Shown here in pieces: positions 18,322 through 26,650 of a DNA stretch of 38,045 bases; positions within the stretch are counted from its first letter, which is position 1, and every line of letters begins with the position of its first letter. A program made the position numbers and the translations under genes. The notes beneath the pieces were generated by a model. The model was not told the origin of the DNA. It was given only the letters and a program-made list of their open reading frames with translations, and ran no database searches. Source of the DNA: Opitutaceae bacterium (GTDB lineage: Bacteria > Verrucomicrobiota > Verrucomicrobiia > Opitutales > Opitutaceae); assembly GCA_017994935.1 (NCBI GenBank), contig JAGOJU010000033.1:1-38045 (forward strand), given 5' to 3'.

Positions 18322-21300
18322 ATGCGTACCCCGTTTCCGCTGGTTTGGCTTGTCGTTGTCCTGAGTGCGTTTGCGGGTCTTGCCTCAGGAGCGGAGAAAG
18401 GGAGGATTTCGCCCCGCCGCTTTTCCGAAGAGGAGAAGGCGCAGGGTTTTAGCAATAGGGCGGTGCTCGCCCTGCCAAAGGACCAGATGTCTGAACCCTT
18501 TTTGGTCGCCGCGGAGGCCCGGGAGAAAGTCAGGCTTACGCGACAGTTTCCACGATTCAAAGGGCTTCGTGTGATCGAGGTGCCCGACGGCGAGACTGTC
18601 GATCGCACCATCTCCCAGCTCCAGGAAACGGGGCTTTACGAATACGTGGAGCATGACCGTCTGCTGCGGGCCCATGCAATTCCGTCCGACCCGGAATTCC
18701 TTTCCGGTGCACAATGGTCATTGCGCAACACCGGACAATCGAACGGCAAGGCGGGTGCCGATATCCATGCGGTCGAAGGCTGGGACGTGGCGACCGATGC
18801 CCTGGGCGTAATCGTGGCGGTCATCGATTCGGGAATCTATCCCGACCATCCCGACATCGCGGCGAACCTCTGGCGCAATCCGGGTGAGTCCGGCAATGGC
18901 AGGGAAAACAACGGGATGGATGACGACGGCAATGGCTACATCGATGATGTGTTTGGCATCGACTCCACCGTGGCCCGCGGGCAGCCCGGCGGGGGCAGTC
19001 CCCTGGACGATGACGGATTCGGTCATGGCACGGCGGTTGCCGGCGTGATCGGGGCCGTTGGAAACAACGGCATCGGCATTGCTGGTGTGGCCTGGAAGGC
19101 GCGCATCATGGCGTTGAAGTTCATTACCAGCGACGGCTTTGGAGCCACCTCGGATGCCATCGAATGCATGGACTATGCCGTGACCATGGGGGCAAAAGTC
19201 ATCAATGCCAGCTATGGAACCTCAACGTACTCCGCAGCTGAGGAGGCTGCGATCCAACGGATCAAGAATGCAGGGATTGTCATGGTCACCTCCTCGGGCA
19301 ACAAAGGGTTGAACAACGACGAGTTTCCCACCTACCCGGCAAATCATGCATTTGAGAATCTGGTGGCCGTGGGTGCTTCCACACGGACGGACGAACCGGC
19401 GTCCTTCAGCAACTATGGCAGCGGCAAGGTGGATCTTTTTGCCCCGGGCGTGGATATCCGCGTGCTGACACGGAATCAGGCCGAGCCCTATACCGTGACA
19501 TTGGGAACGTCATTTTCGGCTCCGCATGTGGCTGGTGCTGCGGCATTGCTGCGTAGCCTCCATCCCGAGGACACCCCCCGTGCGACGATCAACCGGCTGA
19601 TGCGAGGCGTCGATCGGATGGAGTCACTTGCAGGAAAGGCCCAGTCGGGTGGACGCCTCAACCTTGCCCGCGCACTGACGGCCGATTCCTCGCCTTTCAA
19701 TGACCAGTTTGCCGACGCTGCCATTCTCTCGGGAGGATTTGTCAGGGTCCGCACCGCCAACAACGGCGCTTCCAAGGAGGCCGGAGAACCGGCGCATGCC
19801 GGCATTCCTGCGTCGCGTTCGTTGTGGTGGACGTGGACCGCTCCCGAAACGATGCACATCGCCATCGATACCGCAGGAAGCCTCATCGACACCGCTGTCG
19901 CCGTTTACACCGGAAGCCAGATCGGTGCCCTTGCGGAAGTCGCCTCCAACGACAATATCGGAGGGCAGGCGACGAGTCTCGTGGAGTTTTCAGGGACCAA
20001 GGGAACGACCTATCGCATTGCGGTCGAGGGAAAGGGCGGTCAGGAGGGAATGATACTGCTCAATCTTCGAGCCCCGCCTTCAAATGACGATTTTGCATCG
20101 GCGCTGGAGATGACAGGGCCGAGTTTCCGGACGACGCAGAGCAACATTGGAGCGACGCTTCAAACGGGCGAGCCGCGGATCGAGAACATGGTCGGAGGGC
20201 GTTCCGTGTGGTTTCGATGGACAGCACCCCAGGACGGTCAGTTTCAAGCATCGGTGACAAGTGATGTGCTCGATACCCTGCTCGGGGTCTATCAGGGAAG
20301 CAGTGTGACTGCCCTCACCCTTGTCGGTCAGGATGACGACGCACCAGGCTCCTTCTACGATCCAATGGTGACCTTCCAGACAAAGGCGGGTGAAACGTAT
20401 TTTTTTGCGATCGACAGCCTGGGTGACGGAGGAAAATTCGATTTCTGGCTGGTCGATTCGGAATGGCAGGAATTCAGCTACGGGGCATTGGAGGCGCCGC
20501 CTGCAGCCGGCTCTGACGGCACCATCTATTTTTCAAGTGGATTCGGCACGCTCGAGGCGATGTCGACTGGGGGGCAGTGGCTCTGGGGCTTTTTCCTGAG
20601 CTCCGATGGAACCTACTCAAGTCCCGCGGTCGCCTCGGATGGAACGATCTATATTGGCGACGGCTCGGGGACACTTCAGGCGTTTACCTCAAAGGGGACG
20701 AAACTCTGGAGTCGCGATCTTGGCGATGCCCTGGAGAGCTCGCCCATTGTTTCTCTGGATGGCACCGTGTACGCGCGAGCGGAAGGAGGGGACCTTCACG
20801 CGATAGCAAAGGACGGGGAAATCAAGTGGTCGCTGCCGGTCGCCGGTGTGTCGTATTGCTCGCCGGGGATGGGCCCGGACGGCACCCTCTATATCGGTTC
20901 CACCGACCACAAACTCTACGCGCTGACGTCGGACAAGATAGTCCGCTGGACCTTCGATGCCGGTGACGAAATCTATGCATCACCAGCGATCGATGCGCAG
21001 GGCAACGTATATTTCGGCGCGTTGAACGGCGACTTTTTCTCGGTGAAACCGGATGGCAGCCAGAGGTGGATCTATCGCTCGGGTTCGGGAATCTCGTCGT
21101 CGCCTGCTCTCGGCGTCGATGGGACGCTGTACTTTGGCACATACGATGGAAAACTGCATGCGGTGGGCAGCGACGGCGTGCAGCGCTGGACAACGCAGGT
21201 CGGAAGCGAGATCCGGACCTCGTCGCCGGCAATCGACACCGCCGGGGTGATCTACATCGGAACGCTCGATGGGAAACTGGTCGCGGTGAATCCCGACGGT

Positions 21301-22530
21301 TCGATCAAACGAACCTATCATTTTGGTGGGGGAGTCCGGTCCTCGCCGCTGCTGCACAACGGCATGCTGTATGTCGGGGCGCAGGACGGCCGCCTCTACG
21401 CGATCCGTACCAACACGGATCCGGCAGCGTCTCCGTGGCCGATGTTCCGCAGGAACTCTGCCCGTACCGGTGCCTACGAGGTGGTGCCGCCCGTTCTCGT
21501 CGCCCAGCCGAAATCCCAGCGCCTTTCCACCGGCAGCAGCGCGACGCTTGCCGTGGATGTCAATGGATCGGCACCGTTCACCTATCAATGGTCCAAGGAC
21601 GGCGTTGCAATCCCAGGGGAGACAGGTGCCACGCTCGTGCTGGGCAGGACCCAGGTGTCGCAGACGGGGATCTATTCGGTCACGGTGCGCAACGGACTGG
21701 CCACGGTGACCAGTGACGGCGCCATTGTGGTGATTGAAGAAACGCCGCCGATCCCGGGGTCCGCGACACGAATGATCAATCTTTCGGTGAGGGCGGTGGC
21801 AGGTCAGGGGGACAAGACGCTGATCGTGGGATTCGTTGTCAATGGAGGGGCCAAGTCCCTGTTGGCGCGTGCGATTGGACCCTCGCTTCTGCCGTACGGC
21901 GTGCAGGATTTTCTTCCGGATCCCGAGATTGCCCTGGTGAGCGGCAGCCAGATCGTCGGCCGAAACGACAATTGGGCTGCGGGAGATTCCACTGTGTTTT
22001 CCTCGGTCGGAGCCTTCCCGCTCCTGGACGCATCCAAGGATGCCGCATTGGTCACGCCGGTGCTTCCAGGCGCGTATTCGGCACACGTGAAAACGAATGC
22101 GTCCGGTGTGGCCCTGGTGGAGCTCTACGATCTCGACGGGCCGATCATGAATGGAGGCCCGCGGCTCATCAACGTTTCGGCCCGTGCGGACGTTGGTACC
22201 GGAGGCAACATCCTGATCGCTGGATTCGTGATCGCGGGTGACGCAAAAAAGCGGATCCTTGTCCGCGCAATCGGCCCCCAGTTGAAAGAGTTCGGGGTCG
22301 GAGGTGTATTGGAGGATCCGCAGATCGAACTCTACAAGGGTGAGACGCTTCTCGCATCCAATGACAACTGGACAACGGATGATGGCAATGGAAGCGGCGC
22401 TTTCCGTCTCACACCGGGCGGGAAGGATTCGGTCTTGATCCTCGAACTCGGGGCCGGGAGCTACACGGCGAACGTGTCCGGCGTCGGAGGCACCACGGGC
22501 GTGGCGCTCGTCGAGGTGTACGAGTGGTGA
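18322..22530 (+). CDS. secreted subtilase (S8) with beta-propeller, Ig-like and tandem verrucomicrobial C-terminal domains
   Basis: 1402 residues from the ATG at 18322, which opens a clean signal peptide (MRTPFPLVWLVVVLSAFAGLASG); the in-frame GTG at 18301 would spoil it. A prodomain (~30-130) precedes the S8 catalytic domain with Asp169 (VAVIDSGI), His235 (GFGHGTAVAGV), Asn327 and Ser397 (GTSFSAPHVAG). Two pre-peptidase-like beta domains follow (~455-590, ~592-715; SLWWTWTAPE and SVWFRWTAPQ), then a propeller of about eight PQQ-type repeats (~716-1050; motifs like DGTIYIG, GTLYFGT). Next come an Ig-like domain (~1057-1140, FTYQWSKDGVAIPG) and two copies of a C-terminal domain (~1149-1273, ~1280-1402) with ARAIGPSL/VRAIGPQL, NDNW and VALVEVYEW. 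It should be an exported protease; the propeller and Ig parts suggest substrate or surface binding. Confidence 0.92.
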   Translation: MRTPFPLVWLVVVLSAFAGLASGAEKGRISPRRFSEEEKAQGFSNRAVLALPKDQMSEPFLVAAEAREKVRLTRQFPRFKGLRVIEVPDGETVDRTISQLQETGLYEYVEHDRLLRAHAIPSDPEFLSGAQWSLRNTGQSNGKAGADIHAVEGWDVATDALGVIVAVIDSGIYPDHPDIAANLWRNPGESGNGRENNGMDDDGNGYIDDVFGIDSTVARGQPGGGSPLDDDGFGHGTAVAGVIGAVGNNGIGIAGVAWKARIMALKFITSDGFGATSDAIECMDYAVTMGAKVINASYGTSTYSAAEEAAIQRIKNAGIVMVTSSGNKGLNNDEFPTYPANHAFENLVAVGASTRTDEPASFSNYGSGKVDLFAPGVDIRVLTRNQAEPYTVTLGTSFSAPHVAGAAALLRSLHPEDTPRATINRLMRGVDRMESLAGKAQSGGRLNLARALTADSSPFNDQFADAAILSGGFVRVRTANNGASKEAGEPAHAGIPASRSLWWTWTAPETMHIAIDTAGSLIDTAVAVYTGSQIGALAEVASNDNIGGQATSLVEFSGTKGTTYRIAVEGKGGQEGMILLNLRAPPSNDDFASALEMTGPSFRTTQSNIGATLQTGEPRIENMVGGRSVWFRWTAPQDGQFQASVTSDVLDTLLGVYQGSSVTALTLVGQDDDAPGSFYDPMVTFQTKAGETYFFAIDSLGDGGKFDFWLVDSEWQEFSYGALEAPPAAGSDGTIYFSSGFGTLEAMSTGGQWLWGFFLSSDGTYSSPAVASDGTIYIGDGSGTLQAFTSKGTKLWSRDLGDALESSPIVSLDGTVYARAEGGDLHAIAKDGEIKWSLPVAGVSYCSPGMGPDGTLYIGSTDHKLYALTSDKIVRWTFDAGDEIYASPAIDAQGNVYFGALNGDFFSVKPDGSQRWIYRSGSGISSSPALGVDGTLYFGTYDGKLHAVGSDGVQRWTTQVGSEIRTSSPAIDTAGVIYIGTLDGKLVAVNPDGSIKRTYHFGGGVRSSPLLHNGMLYVGAQDGRLYAIRTNTDPAASPWPMFRRNSARTGAYEVVPPVLVAQPKSQRLSTGSSATLAVDVNGSAPFTYQWSKDGVAIPGETGATLVLGRTQVSQTGIYSVTVRNGLATVTSDGAIVVIEETPPIPGSATRMINLSVRAVAGQGDKTLIVGFVVNGGAKSLLARAIGPSLLPYGVQDFLPDPEIALVSGSQIVGRNDNWAAGDSTVFSSVGAFPLLDASKDAALVTPVLPGAYSAHVKTNASGVALVELYDLDGPIMNGGPRLINVSARADVGTGGNILIAGFVIAGDAKKRILVRAIGPQLKEFGVGGVLEDPQIELYKGETLLASNDNWTTDDGNGSGAFRLTPGGKDSVLILELGAGSYTANVSGVGGTTGVALVEVYEW

Positions 22531-22547
22531 CGCCGTCTCCGCCGCGC

Positions 22548-23192
22548 TTACTTCAAGGCTGAAAGCTTTTCGAGAAAAGGTGCCGGACCGCCGGGTTCGT
22601 AGCCCAAGTCGGCGACCCGTTTTCCGTCGCTTGAGAAGACGATCACAGTGGGAAAGCCGGCCACACGAAATCGCTTTGCGAGCGTTTGATTCTGCGTGGC
22701 GAGGTCTTCGGGTTGCTGGACCTTGCGCGGAAAGTCGAGTTTGAGCAGGACGAACCTGTCTGCCGCGTAGCGGGCAAATTCGGGGGTCGAGAGTATCTCC
22801 GCCTCGAGTCGTTTGCACCATTCACACCAATCCGAGCCGGTGAAGAACATGAACACCTGGCGTTGTTTATCCCGTGCTAGCCTCACGGCCTCGGGAAAGC
22901 TGTCGGTCCACTGCAGCTCAGGCGTCGGTGGCAGGGCGGCCGGTGCGGTGCGGGGCTTGATTGCCGCGGCGCCGCTCTTGCGGACCTGGCGGATGGAAAC
23001 AACGACGCCGCCTTCGAGACGAATCTCCTGATCGCTGTATTTCAGTATCTGGACCGAGCCCGCATTCAGGGTGCCCATCGGGGTTCCTCTTTCCGTGATG
23101 ACCGCATCATAGGTGTCGCCCCGCTCCACGGCGGAGACCGACGTGATGGCGAGCATACAGCCAGAGAGGAAAAGCGACATCGAATAGCGCAT
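22548..23192 (-). CDS. exported thioredoxin-fold protein
   Basis: 214 residues. The N-terminus MRYSMSLFLSGCMLAITSVSA is a signal peptide likely cut after SVSA; LSGC resembles a lipobox but would leave too short a signal. Residues 24-70 (GDTYDAVITERGTPMG, GGVVVSI) form a small domain of the kind found in envelope proteins that test a precursor product against a template. The thioredoxin domain (~95-214) has a redox pair Cys123/Cys126 in SDWCEWCKRLE, and the cis-Pro site in VAGFPTVIV. Likely a periplasmic thiol reductase or disulfide carrier. It converges on the subtilase gene with only 17 bp between stops. Confidence 0.82.
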   Translation of the reverse strand: MRYSMSLFLSGCMLAITSVSAVERGDTYDAVITERGTPMGTLNAGSVQILKYSDQEIRLEGGVVVSIRQVRKSGAAAIKPRTAPAALPPTPELQWTDSFPEAVRLARDKQRQVFMFFTGSDWCEWCKRLEAEILSTPEFARYAADRFVLLKLDFPRKVQQPEDLATQNQTLAKRFRVAGFPTVIVFSSDGKRVADLGYEPGGPAPFLEKLSALK

Positions 23193-23352
23193 ACCCGATT
23201 ATCGGAGCAATCGTGCTCAAGCTTCAGCCAAATGTGCCGAGATGCCCACGATCCAGCCGACGATGGGCGGATGCGTCAGGCCGTGCGGCTTTTGGTGTTG
23301 CGTGGGCCGCCGCGGAAGATTTGCCGCGGACGCGGGCGGCCAGGTCGATCTG

Positions 23353-24993
23353 CTATTCCTGGATCCGCCAGTTGCCGGTCGGTTCGGAAGGAATGTCAGG
23401 GTGGGCCCGGACCCAATCGAGAATGAGGTCGCGAATCTCCATGCTGGAGCGGTACAGCACACGGGCATTGCGGAACATGGTGTAGCCGCCGCCGCCATTG
23501 AGGCGGTAATTGTTGATGGCAACGCGGAAGTGCTGCGCCGGATCCAGGGGCTTGCCCCCAAAGGTCAGGTCGACGATGCGGGAGCCCTGCGGACGCCTCA
23601 GATCGATCGTATAACCGACACCTTCCGCCAGATCAAAATTGTATCCCGGGATGGAAGCATCGATCAATTGCGCTGCGGTCTTCCCGGGCTCATGGGGAAG
23701 GAAATAGAGCGCCGCATGTTCGAGCGCCTCCTTGATCTGTGCACCCGTAAGATCGATCACGACCAGCGTGTTGTCGTAGACGTACAGTCCCGCAATGTCC
23801 CGGACGGTCACCGGCCCCTTCGGCAGATGCGCGTCCAGGGTGAAACTCGCCGCGAACGAAACATCAGCCCTGCCCGCGTCGAGCTGGACCTTCTGGACCA
23901 GGTCGATGATGGCGGTGTCGCGCAGGCGCGATTCCGCTGACGACAGGGCCTTTACGCTGCGGCCGATGGGACGGCCAAGCCAGGCCTGCGTTTCCTCATG
24001 ATACGGTTTCGCGAGTGCCAGGACCTCCGGATCGGGTTTTGTGGAAGCTTCGACGGGAATACACGTCGAGGACTTGGCAACAATGCGCCAGGGGGTGCTT
24101 GTGTCGTCGCGTTCGAGATAAACCTCCACGCGGCCCAGGTGGTCGCCCCAGCGGCCCGCCTGGGTGAGCAGTGCAGTGCCCACGTTCAGGGCGGGGACGG
24201 TGCGATGAGTGTGTCCCATGAACAGGACGTCGATCCCCGGGACGGTCCGTGCAATCTTCAGGGCGAGGTTTTCATTGGGGACCTGGCTGGCGGAAACGAG
24301 TCCGGTCGCGAGGTTCTCCTCGAGTCCCATGTGCATCGCCAGCACGACGATGTCGACCTTGGATCTTTTTTTCAGGTCGGAAACGCCCCTCCGTGCGGCC
24401 TCGACCGGATCGGTGAAACGAAGCCCCGCGTAGTTTTCCTTGTCCTCCCAGTACGGGATCCCGGGCGTTGTCAGTCCGAGCACTCCCACGCGCACGCCGT
24501 GGATGGTCTTGATGAGATGGGCGTCGAAGGCGGGGGTGTTGTCCCGGGTCCATTCCGTGTTTGCCGAGAGCCACGGGAACCGTGCTTCGCGGCGGGCCTT
24601 CTGGAGGACGGCGAGGCCGAAGTTGTACTCGTGATTGCCGACGACGAGCGCGTCGTAGTTGAGCGCGTTCATCACCACCATCATGGGGTCGGGGGGGAGG
24701 TTGTTGATGCGATTGTGATGGTACACGAGCGGCGTGCCCTGGATGGTGTCGCCGCAATCGACAAGCACGACTTCGCCCGCCGCAGCCCGGACCTTGCGGA
24801 TCAGCGTGGCGACTTTTGCGAAGCCCTCGTTGGAAGGCGTGTTGCTTGCATAGTCGATGGGATAGATGTGACCGTGCAGATCTGTCGTTGAAAGCAGCGT
24901 GACCTGGGTGCGCTCGGGTTCAGCCACCGAAAGTGAAATGAAAACGAGAAAGACTGCCGTGATCGAAGGAAGGGAGAACGGGTGTCGTCGCAT
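23353..24993 (-). CDS. exported 5'-nucleotidase / 2',3'-cyclic phosphodiesterase family protein
   Basis: 546 residues from the ATG at 24993, which starts a good signal peptide (RRHPFSLPSITAVFLVFISLSVAE); the longer frame to 25272 adds non-protein-like sequence. The metallophosphatase domain shows all family metal motifs: STTDLHGHIYP (D38, H40), VDCGDTIQG, VGNHEYNFG, MHMGLE and FMGHTHR. The 5'-nucleotidase C-terminal domain follows (VVIDLTGAQIKEALEHAALYF, FRVAINNYRLNGGGG). Members dephosphorylate nucleotides or cyclic nucleotides in the periplasm to salvage phosphate and nucleosides. Exact substrate is not determined. A 160-bp gap separates it from the thioredoxin-like gene on the same strand. 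Confidence 0.93.
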   Translation of the reverse strand: MRRHPFSLPSITAVFLVFISLSVAEPERTQVTLLSTTDLHGHIYPIDYASNTPSNEGFAKVATLIRKVRAAAGEVVLVDCGDTIQGTPLVYHHNRINNLPPDPMMVVMNALNYDALVVGNHEYNFGLAVLQKARREARFPWLSANTEWTRDNTPAFDAHLIKTIHGVRVGVLGLTTPGIPYWEDKENYAGLRFTDPVEAARRGVSDLKKRSKVDIVVLAMHMGLEENLATGLVSASQVPNENLALKIARTVPGIDVLFMGHTHRTVPALNVGTALLTQAGRWGDHLGRVEVYLERDDTSTPWRIVAKSSTCIPVEASTKPDPEVLALAKPYHEETQAWLGRPIGRSVKALSSAESRLRDTAIIDLVQKVQLDAGRADVSFAASFTLDAHLPKGPVTVRDIAGLYVYDNTLVVIDLTGAQIKEALEHAALYFLPHEPGKTAAQLIDASIPGYNFDLAEGVGYTIDLRRPQGSRIVDLTFGGKPLDPAQHFRVAINNYRLNGGGGYTMFRNARVLYRSSMEIRDLILDWVRAHPDIPSEPTGNWRIQE

Positions 24994-25237
24994 GTCGGAT
25001 GTCGGATTGGGGAAAATCGAAGCCTCCAAACGTCGGGAATCAAGGGTGTTGCGAAGAAGGCTCCAATGGGGGTGTTTGGACGGCCTTTGGTGAAAGCGGT
25101 TGCGAGGGAACAAAGTGAGGGTCTGAGCCCGACGATGGATGCAGGAGAAACCCCGATAGGCGATGCTGCGGAATGGGTTCACACTGACACACATGGTTAC
25201 GTTTGTTTCAGCTCCGCCGCTAGATCGCAGCGCGGAC

Positions 25238-25432
25238 ATGGATGAGCTCCTCATCGTTTGCTGCGGGTGCAAACGCCTGCGGGTTGGGCCGATGGAGTTC
25301 GTTGCCGTGGACCCACTCTTATTGTGGGAAAAGCGGGAGTCGATCTCGCATACGCTGTGCCCGGAATGTGCGAACAGGCACTATGGCTTCAGTCGGAGCC
25401 AATACGCCAGGATCGCCTGCAAGAGCGCCTGA
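25238..25432 (+). CDS. small CxxC...CxxC (zinc-ribbon-like) protein
   Basis: 64 residues from the ATG at 25238. Two Cys pairs, C8-x2-C11 (VCCGCKRLRV) and C41-x2-C44 (HTLCPECANRHYG), make a likely zinc site; an extra Cys sits at position 9. The pattern resembles the short CAWCKKIR...HGICPDC segment found in verrucomicrobial and planctomycetal signalling proteins, but here it stands alone. Starts at 25163 or 25193 would add an unlike leader. Without a strong ribosome-binding site or a named family, the gene is probable rather than certain. It ends exactly where the structured element at 25432-25500 begins. Confidence 0.55.
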   Translation: MDELLIVCCGCKRLRVGPMEFVAVDPLLLWEKRESISHTLCPECANRHYGFSRSQYARIACKSA

Positions 25433-25500
25433 GGTGCGCGGGTCACCGGTGACGTGTGGCGCTCTGGGCAAAGCTTACAGGCTTGCCCGCCCGCGCACCT
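25432..25500 (+). ncRNA. multi-stem structured element (three-way junction)
   Basis: A perfect 11-bp outer stem, AGGTGCGCGGG (25432-25442) with CCCGCGCACCT (25490-25500), encloses two inner hairpins. One is the palindrome TCACCGGTGA at 25443-25452. The other is GGGCAA-A-GC (25466-25474) pairing GCTTGCCC (25481-25488) over a TTACAG loop with one bulged A. The fold begins on the stop codon of the small CxxC gene and ends 39 bp before tRNA-Leu. A weak T-tract (TTTCC) follows, so it may be an elaborate terminator, a 3'-UTR element or a separate small RNA. No known RNA family is recognised. Confidence 0.5.
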
Positions 25501-25539
25501 TTCCTGCACCCTGTAGAACGTCGCTCGCGATGTTCGCCC

Positions 25540-25623
25540 GCCCGGGTGGTGGAATGGCAGACACGACGGTCTTAGAAGCCGTTATCGAAAGATGTGCAGG
25601 TTCAAGTCCTGTCCCGGGCACCA
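25540..25623 (+). tRNA. tRNA-Leu (anticodon UAG)
   Basis: 84 nt including an encoded CCA. Acceptor stem GCCCGGG (25540-25546) pairs CCCGGGC (25613-25619), followed by A and CCA. The D-arm is GGTGGAATGGCAGACA. The anticodon stem ACGGT/GCCGT closes the loop CTTAGAA with anticodon TAG, reading CUA and related Leu codons. The long variable arm expected of class II tRNA-Leu is present, and the T-arm is GCAGG-TTCAAGT-CCTGT. All four stems fold, so it should be functional. The accessory genes just downstream fit the habit of mobile DNA to insert at tRNA genes, but no repeated 3' end was found by eye. Confidence 0.97.
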
Positions 25624-25957
25624 TCGGCGGCGGAGAGCCTAAGATCTGATACGTATCTCATACAAATCACTGCCTGGGTAGGGCCTCCGTCGACGCGCTC
25701 GATGTCGATTCCTTGGGCCGCTACCGCCAGGCGACCCGGGAGGCCAACTTCCCAGGCGAGAGGCAGAGCTCCGACGGCCACAACGGATGGCGCCCCGAAA
25801 GCAATCACATCAAGCACGTGTGCAAGCCAGCGCGCCGCCCGGTTCCTCCAGGCAACTGGCAAGCGGCAAGGTAGTCATATTTCCAAGGCAGGGTTTGAAT
25901 TTTGGCGGGTCAGGGGAGTCCATTGACAACCTGATAATCAGATTCTATGATCCAAGC
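25624..25957. other. gap after tRNA-Leu with a possible gene fragment
   Basis: No complete gene is seen. On the + strand, 25683-25874 reads in one frame as a protein-like fragment (LGRYRQATREANFPG, SSDGHNGWRPES, IKHVCKP) ending in TAG, with no start codon context. It could be the tail of a gene cut away when DNA inserted beside the tRNA. I do not recognise the family. The last 35 bases hold the promoter of the toxin-antitoxin pair. Confidence 0.3.
25923..25951 (+). promoter_or_regulatory. consensus sigma-70-type promoter of the toxin-antitoxin pair
   Basis: TTGACA (25923-25928) and TATGAT (25946-25951) are separated by exactly 17 bp, a near-perfect housekeeping promoter. The expected start point about seven bases on coincides with the antitoxin ATG at 25958, predicting a leaderless mRNA. 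The spacer carries the palindrome CTGAT-A-ATCAG (25931-25941), and TGATC (25948-25952) with GATCA (25960-25964) form a second dyad over the -10 and start codon. Both are candidate operators for self-repression by the antitoxin complex. Confidence 0.75.
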
Positions 25958-26230
25958 ATGATCAAGACCGTTACAGTCACCGACGCCGCCCGCGGCTTTG
26001 CCGACCTCATCAACCGGGTTTACTATCGCAACGAAAGCGCGGTCCTCCTGAAGGGAGGAAAGCCGGTTGCGAAGATCGTTCCTGTCGAAACCTCGGCCAA
26101 GACCGGAGCCGAGCTCGCAACGCTTTGGAGGGGTCTTCCTCACCTCAGTGCCTCCGAGGCCAAATTGTTTGGAGACGACGTGAGCCTCGCCCGAAATGAA
26201 CTCCCGAAGGTGAAAGACAAATGGGAATAA
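25958..26230 (+). CDS. type II antitoxin, Phd/YefM-like (VapB role)
   Basis: 90 residues from the ATG at 25958. The N-terminal part (TVTDAARGFADLINRVYYRNESAVLL, GGKPVAKIVPVE) is the prevent-host-death DNA-binding fold. The C-terminal ~40 residues, with LSASEAKLFGDDVSLARNELPK, are the likely toxin-binding tail. It should neutralise the PIN-domain toxin encoded just downstream and repress the shared promoter. The gene overlaps the toxin start by 10 bp, giving translational coupling. The start codon lies at the predicted transcription start, so translation probably begins without a Shine-Dalgarno sequence. Confidence 0.9.
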   Translation: MIKTVTVTDAARGFADLINRVYYRNESAVLLKGGKPVAKIVPVETSAKTGAELATLWRGLPHLSASEAKLFGDDVSLARNELPKVKDKWE

Positions 26231-26640
26231 TCCTCGACTCCTCGCTTCTCATCGCGGCCGAAAGGCAACGCTTCAAAGCAACGGAGTTCTTTTCCGCCCA
26301 CTCCGGAGAAAGGTTCTATCTGGCGGCGATCAGCGTCGCCGAACTCCTTCACGGGGTGGAGCGAGCTACCCCGCAGAAAAGAGCCGCCCGTGCAGCCATC
26401 GTGGAGCACTTTTTCAGTGTACTTGAAGTCATCGACTATGACGCGTCCGTTGCAAGGCAGCATGCTATCCTGTGGGCGACCCTGGCAAGAACCGGAAAGC
26501 TCATCGGTCCTCACGACATGCTCATTGCTGCAACGGCGCTCCTGCACGGACATAAGCTCGCGACGCTTAACAGAGTCGAGTTTTGCCAGGTCCCAAAGCT
26601 AAAGCTTGTCGACGTCGCTTCCTACGAGTCGGACGACTAG
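26221..26640 (+). CDS. vapC: PIN-domain toxin ribonuclease (VapC family)
   Basis: 139 residues. The PIN-domain acidic residues are in order: Asp6 (IILDSSLLIAAE), Glu in SVAELLHGVERA, Asp in the GPHDMLIAATAL helix, and a final Asn (TLNRVEF). VapC toxins are Mg-dependent endoribonucleases that cut specific RNAs, often initiator tRNA or the rRNA sarcin-ricin loop, when free of antitoxin. The start lies within the last codons of the antitoxin gene. The intact catalytic set suggests an active toxin. Placement beside tRNA-Leu and gene remnants marks it as accessory DNA. Confidence 0.92.
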   Translation: MGIILDSSLLIAAERQRFKATEFFSAHSGERFYLAAISVAELLHGVERATPQKRAARAAIVEHFFSVLEVIDYDASVARQHAILWATLARTGKLIGPHDMLIAATALLHGHKLATLNRVEFCQVPKLKLVDVASYESDD

Positions 26641-26650
26641 CCCAAGTTCG

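Noticed and set aside
20980..22821. 613-codon minus-strand frame opposite the subtilase end
   Set aside because: The sense strand encodes conserved repeats and domains; the antisense frame even runs into the thioredoxin-like gene in another frame.
24994..25272. N-terminal extension of the 5'-nucleotidase
   Set aside because: It would bury the signal peptide that starts at 24993 and the added residues lack any domain pattern.
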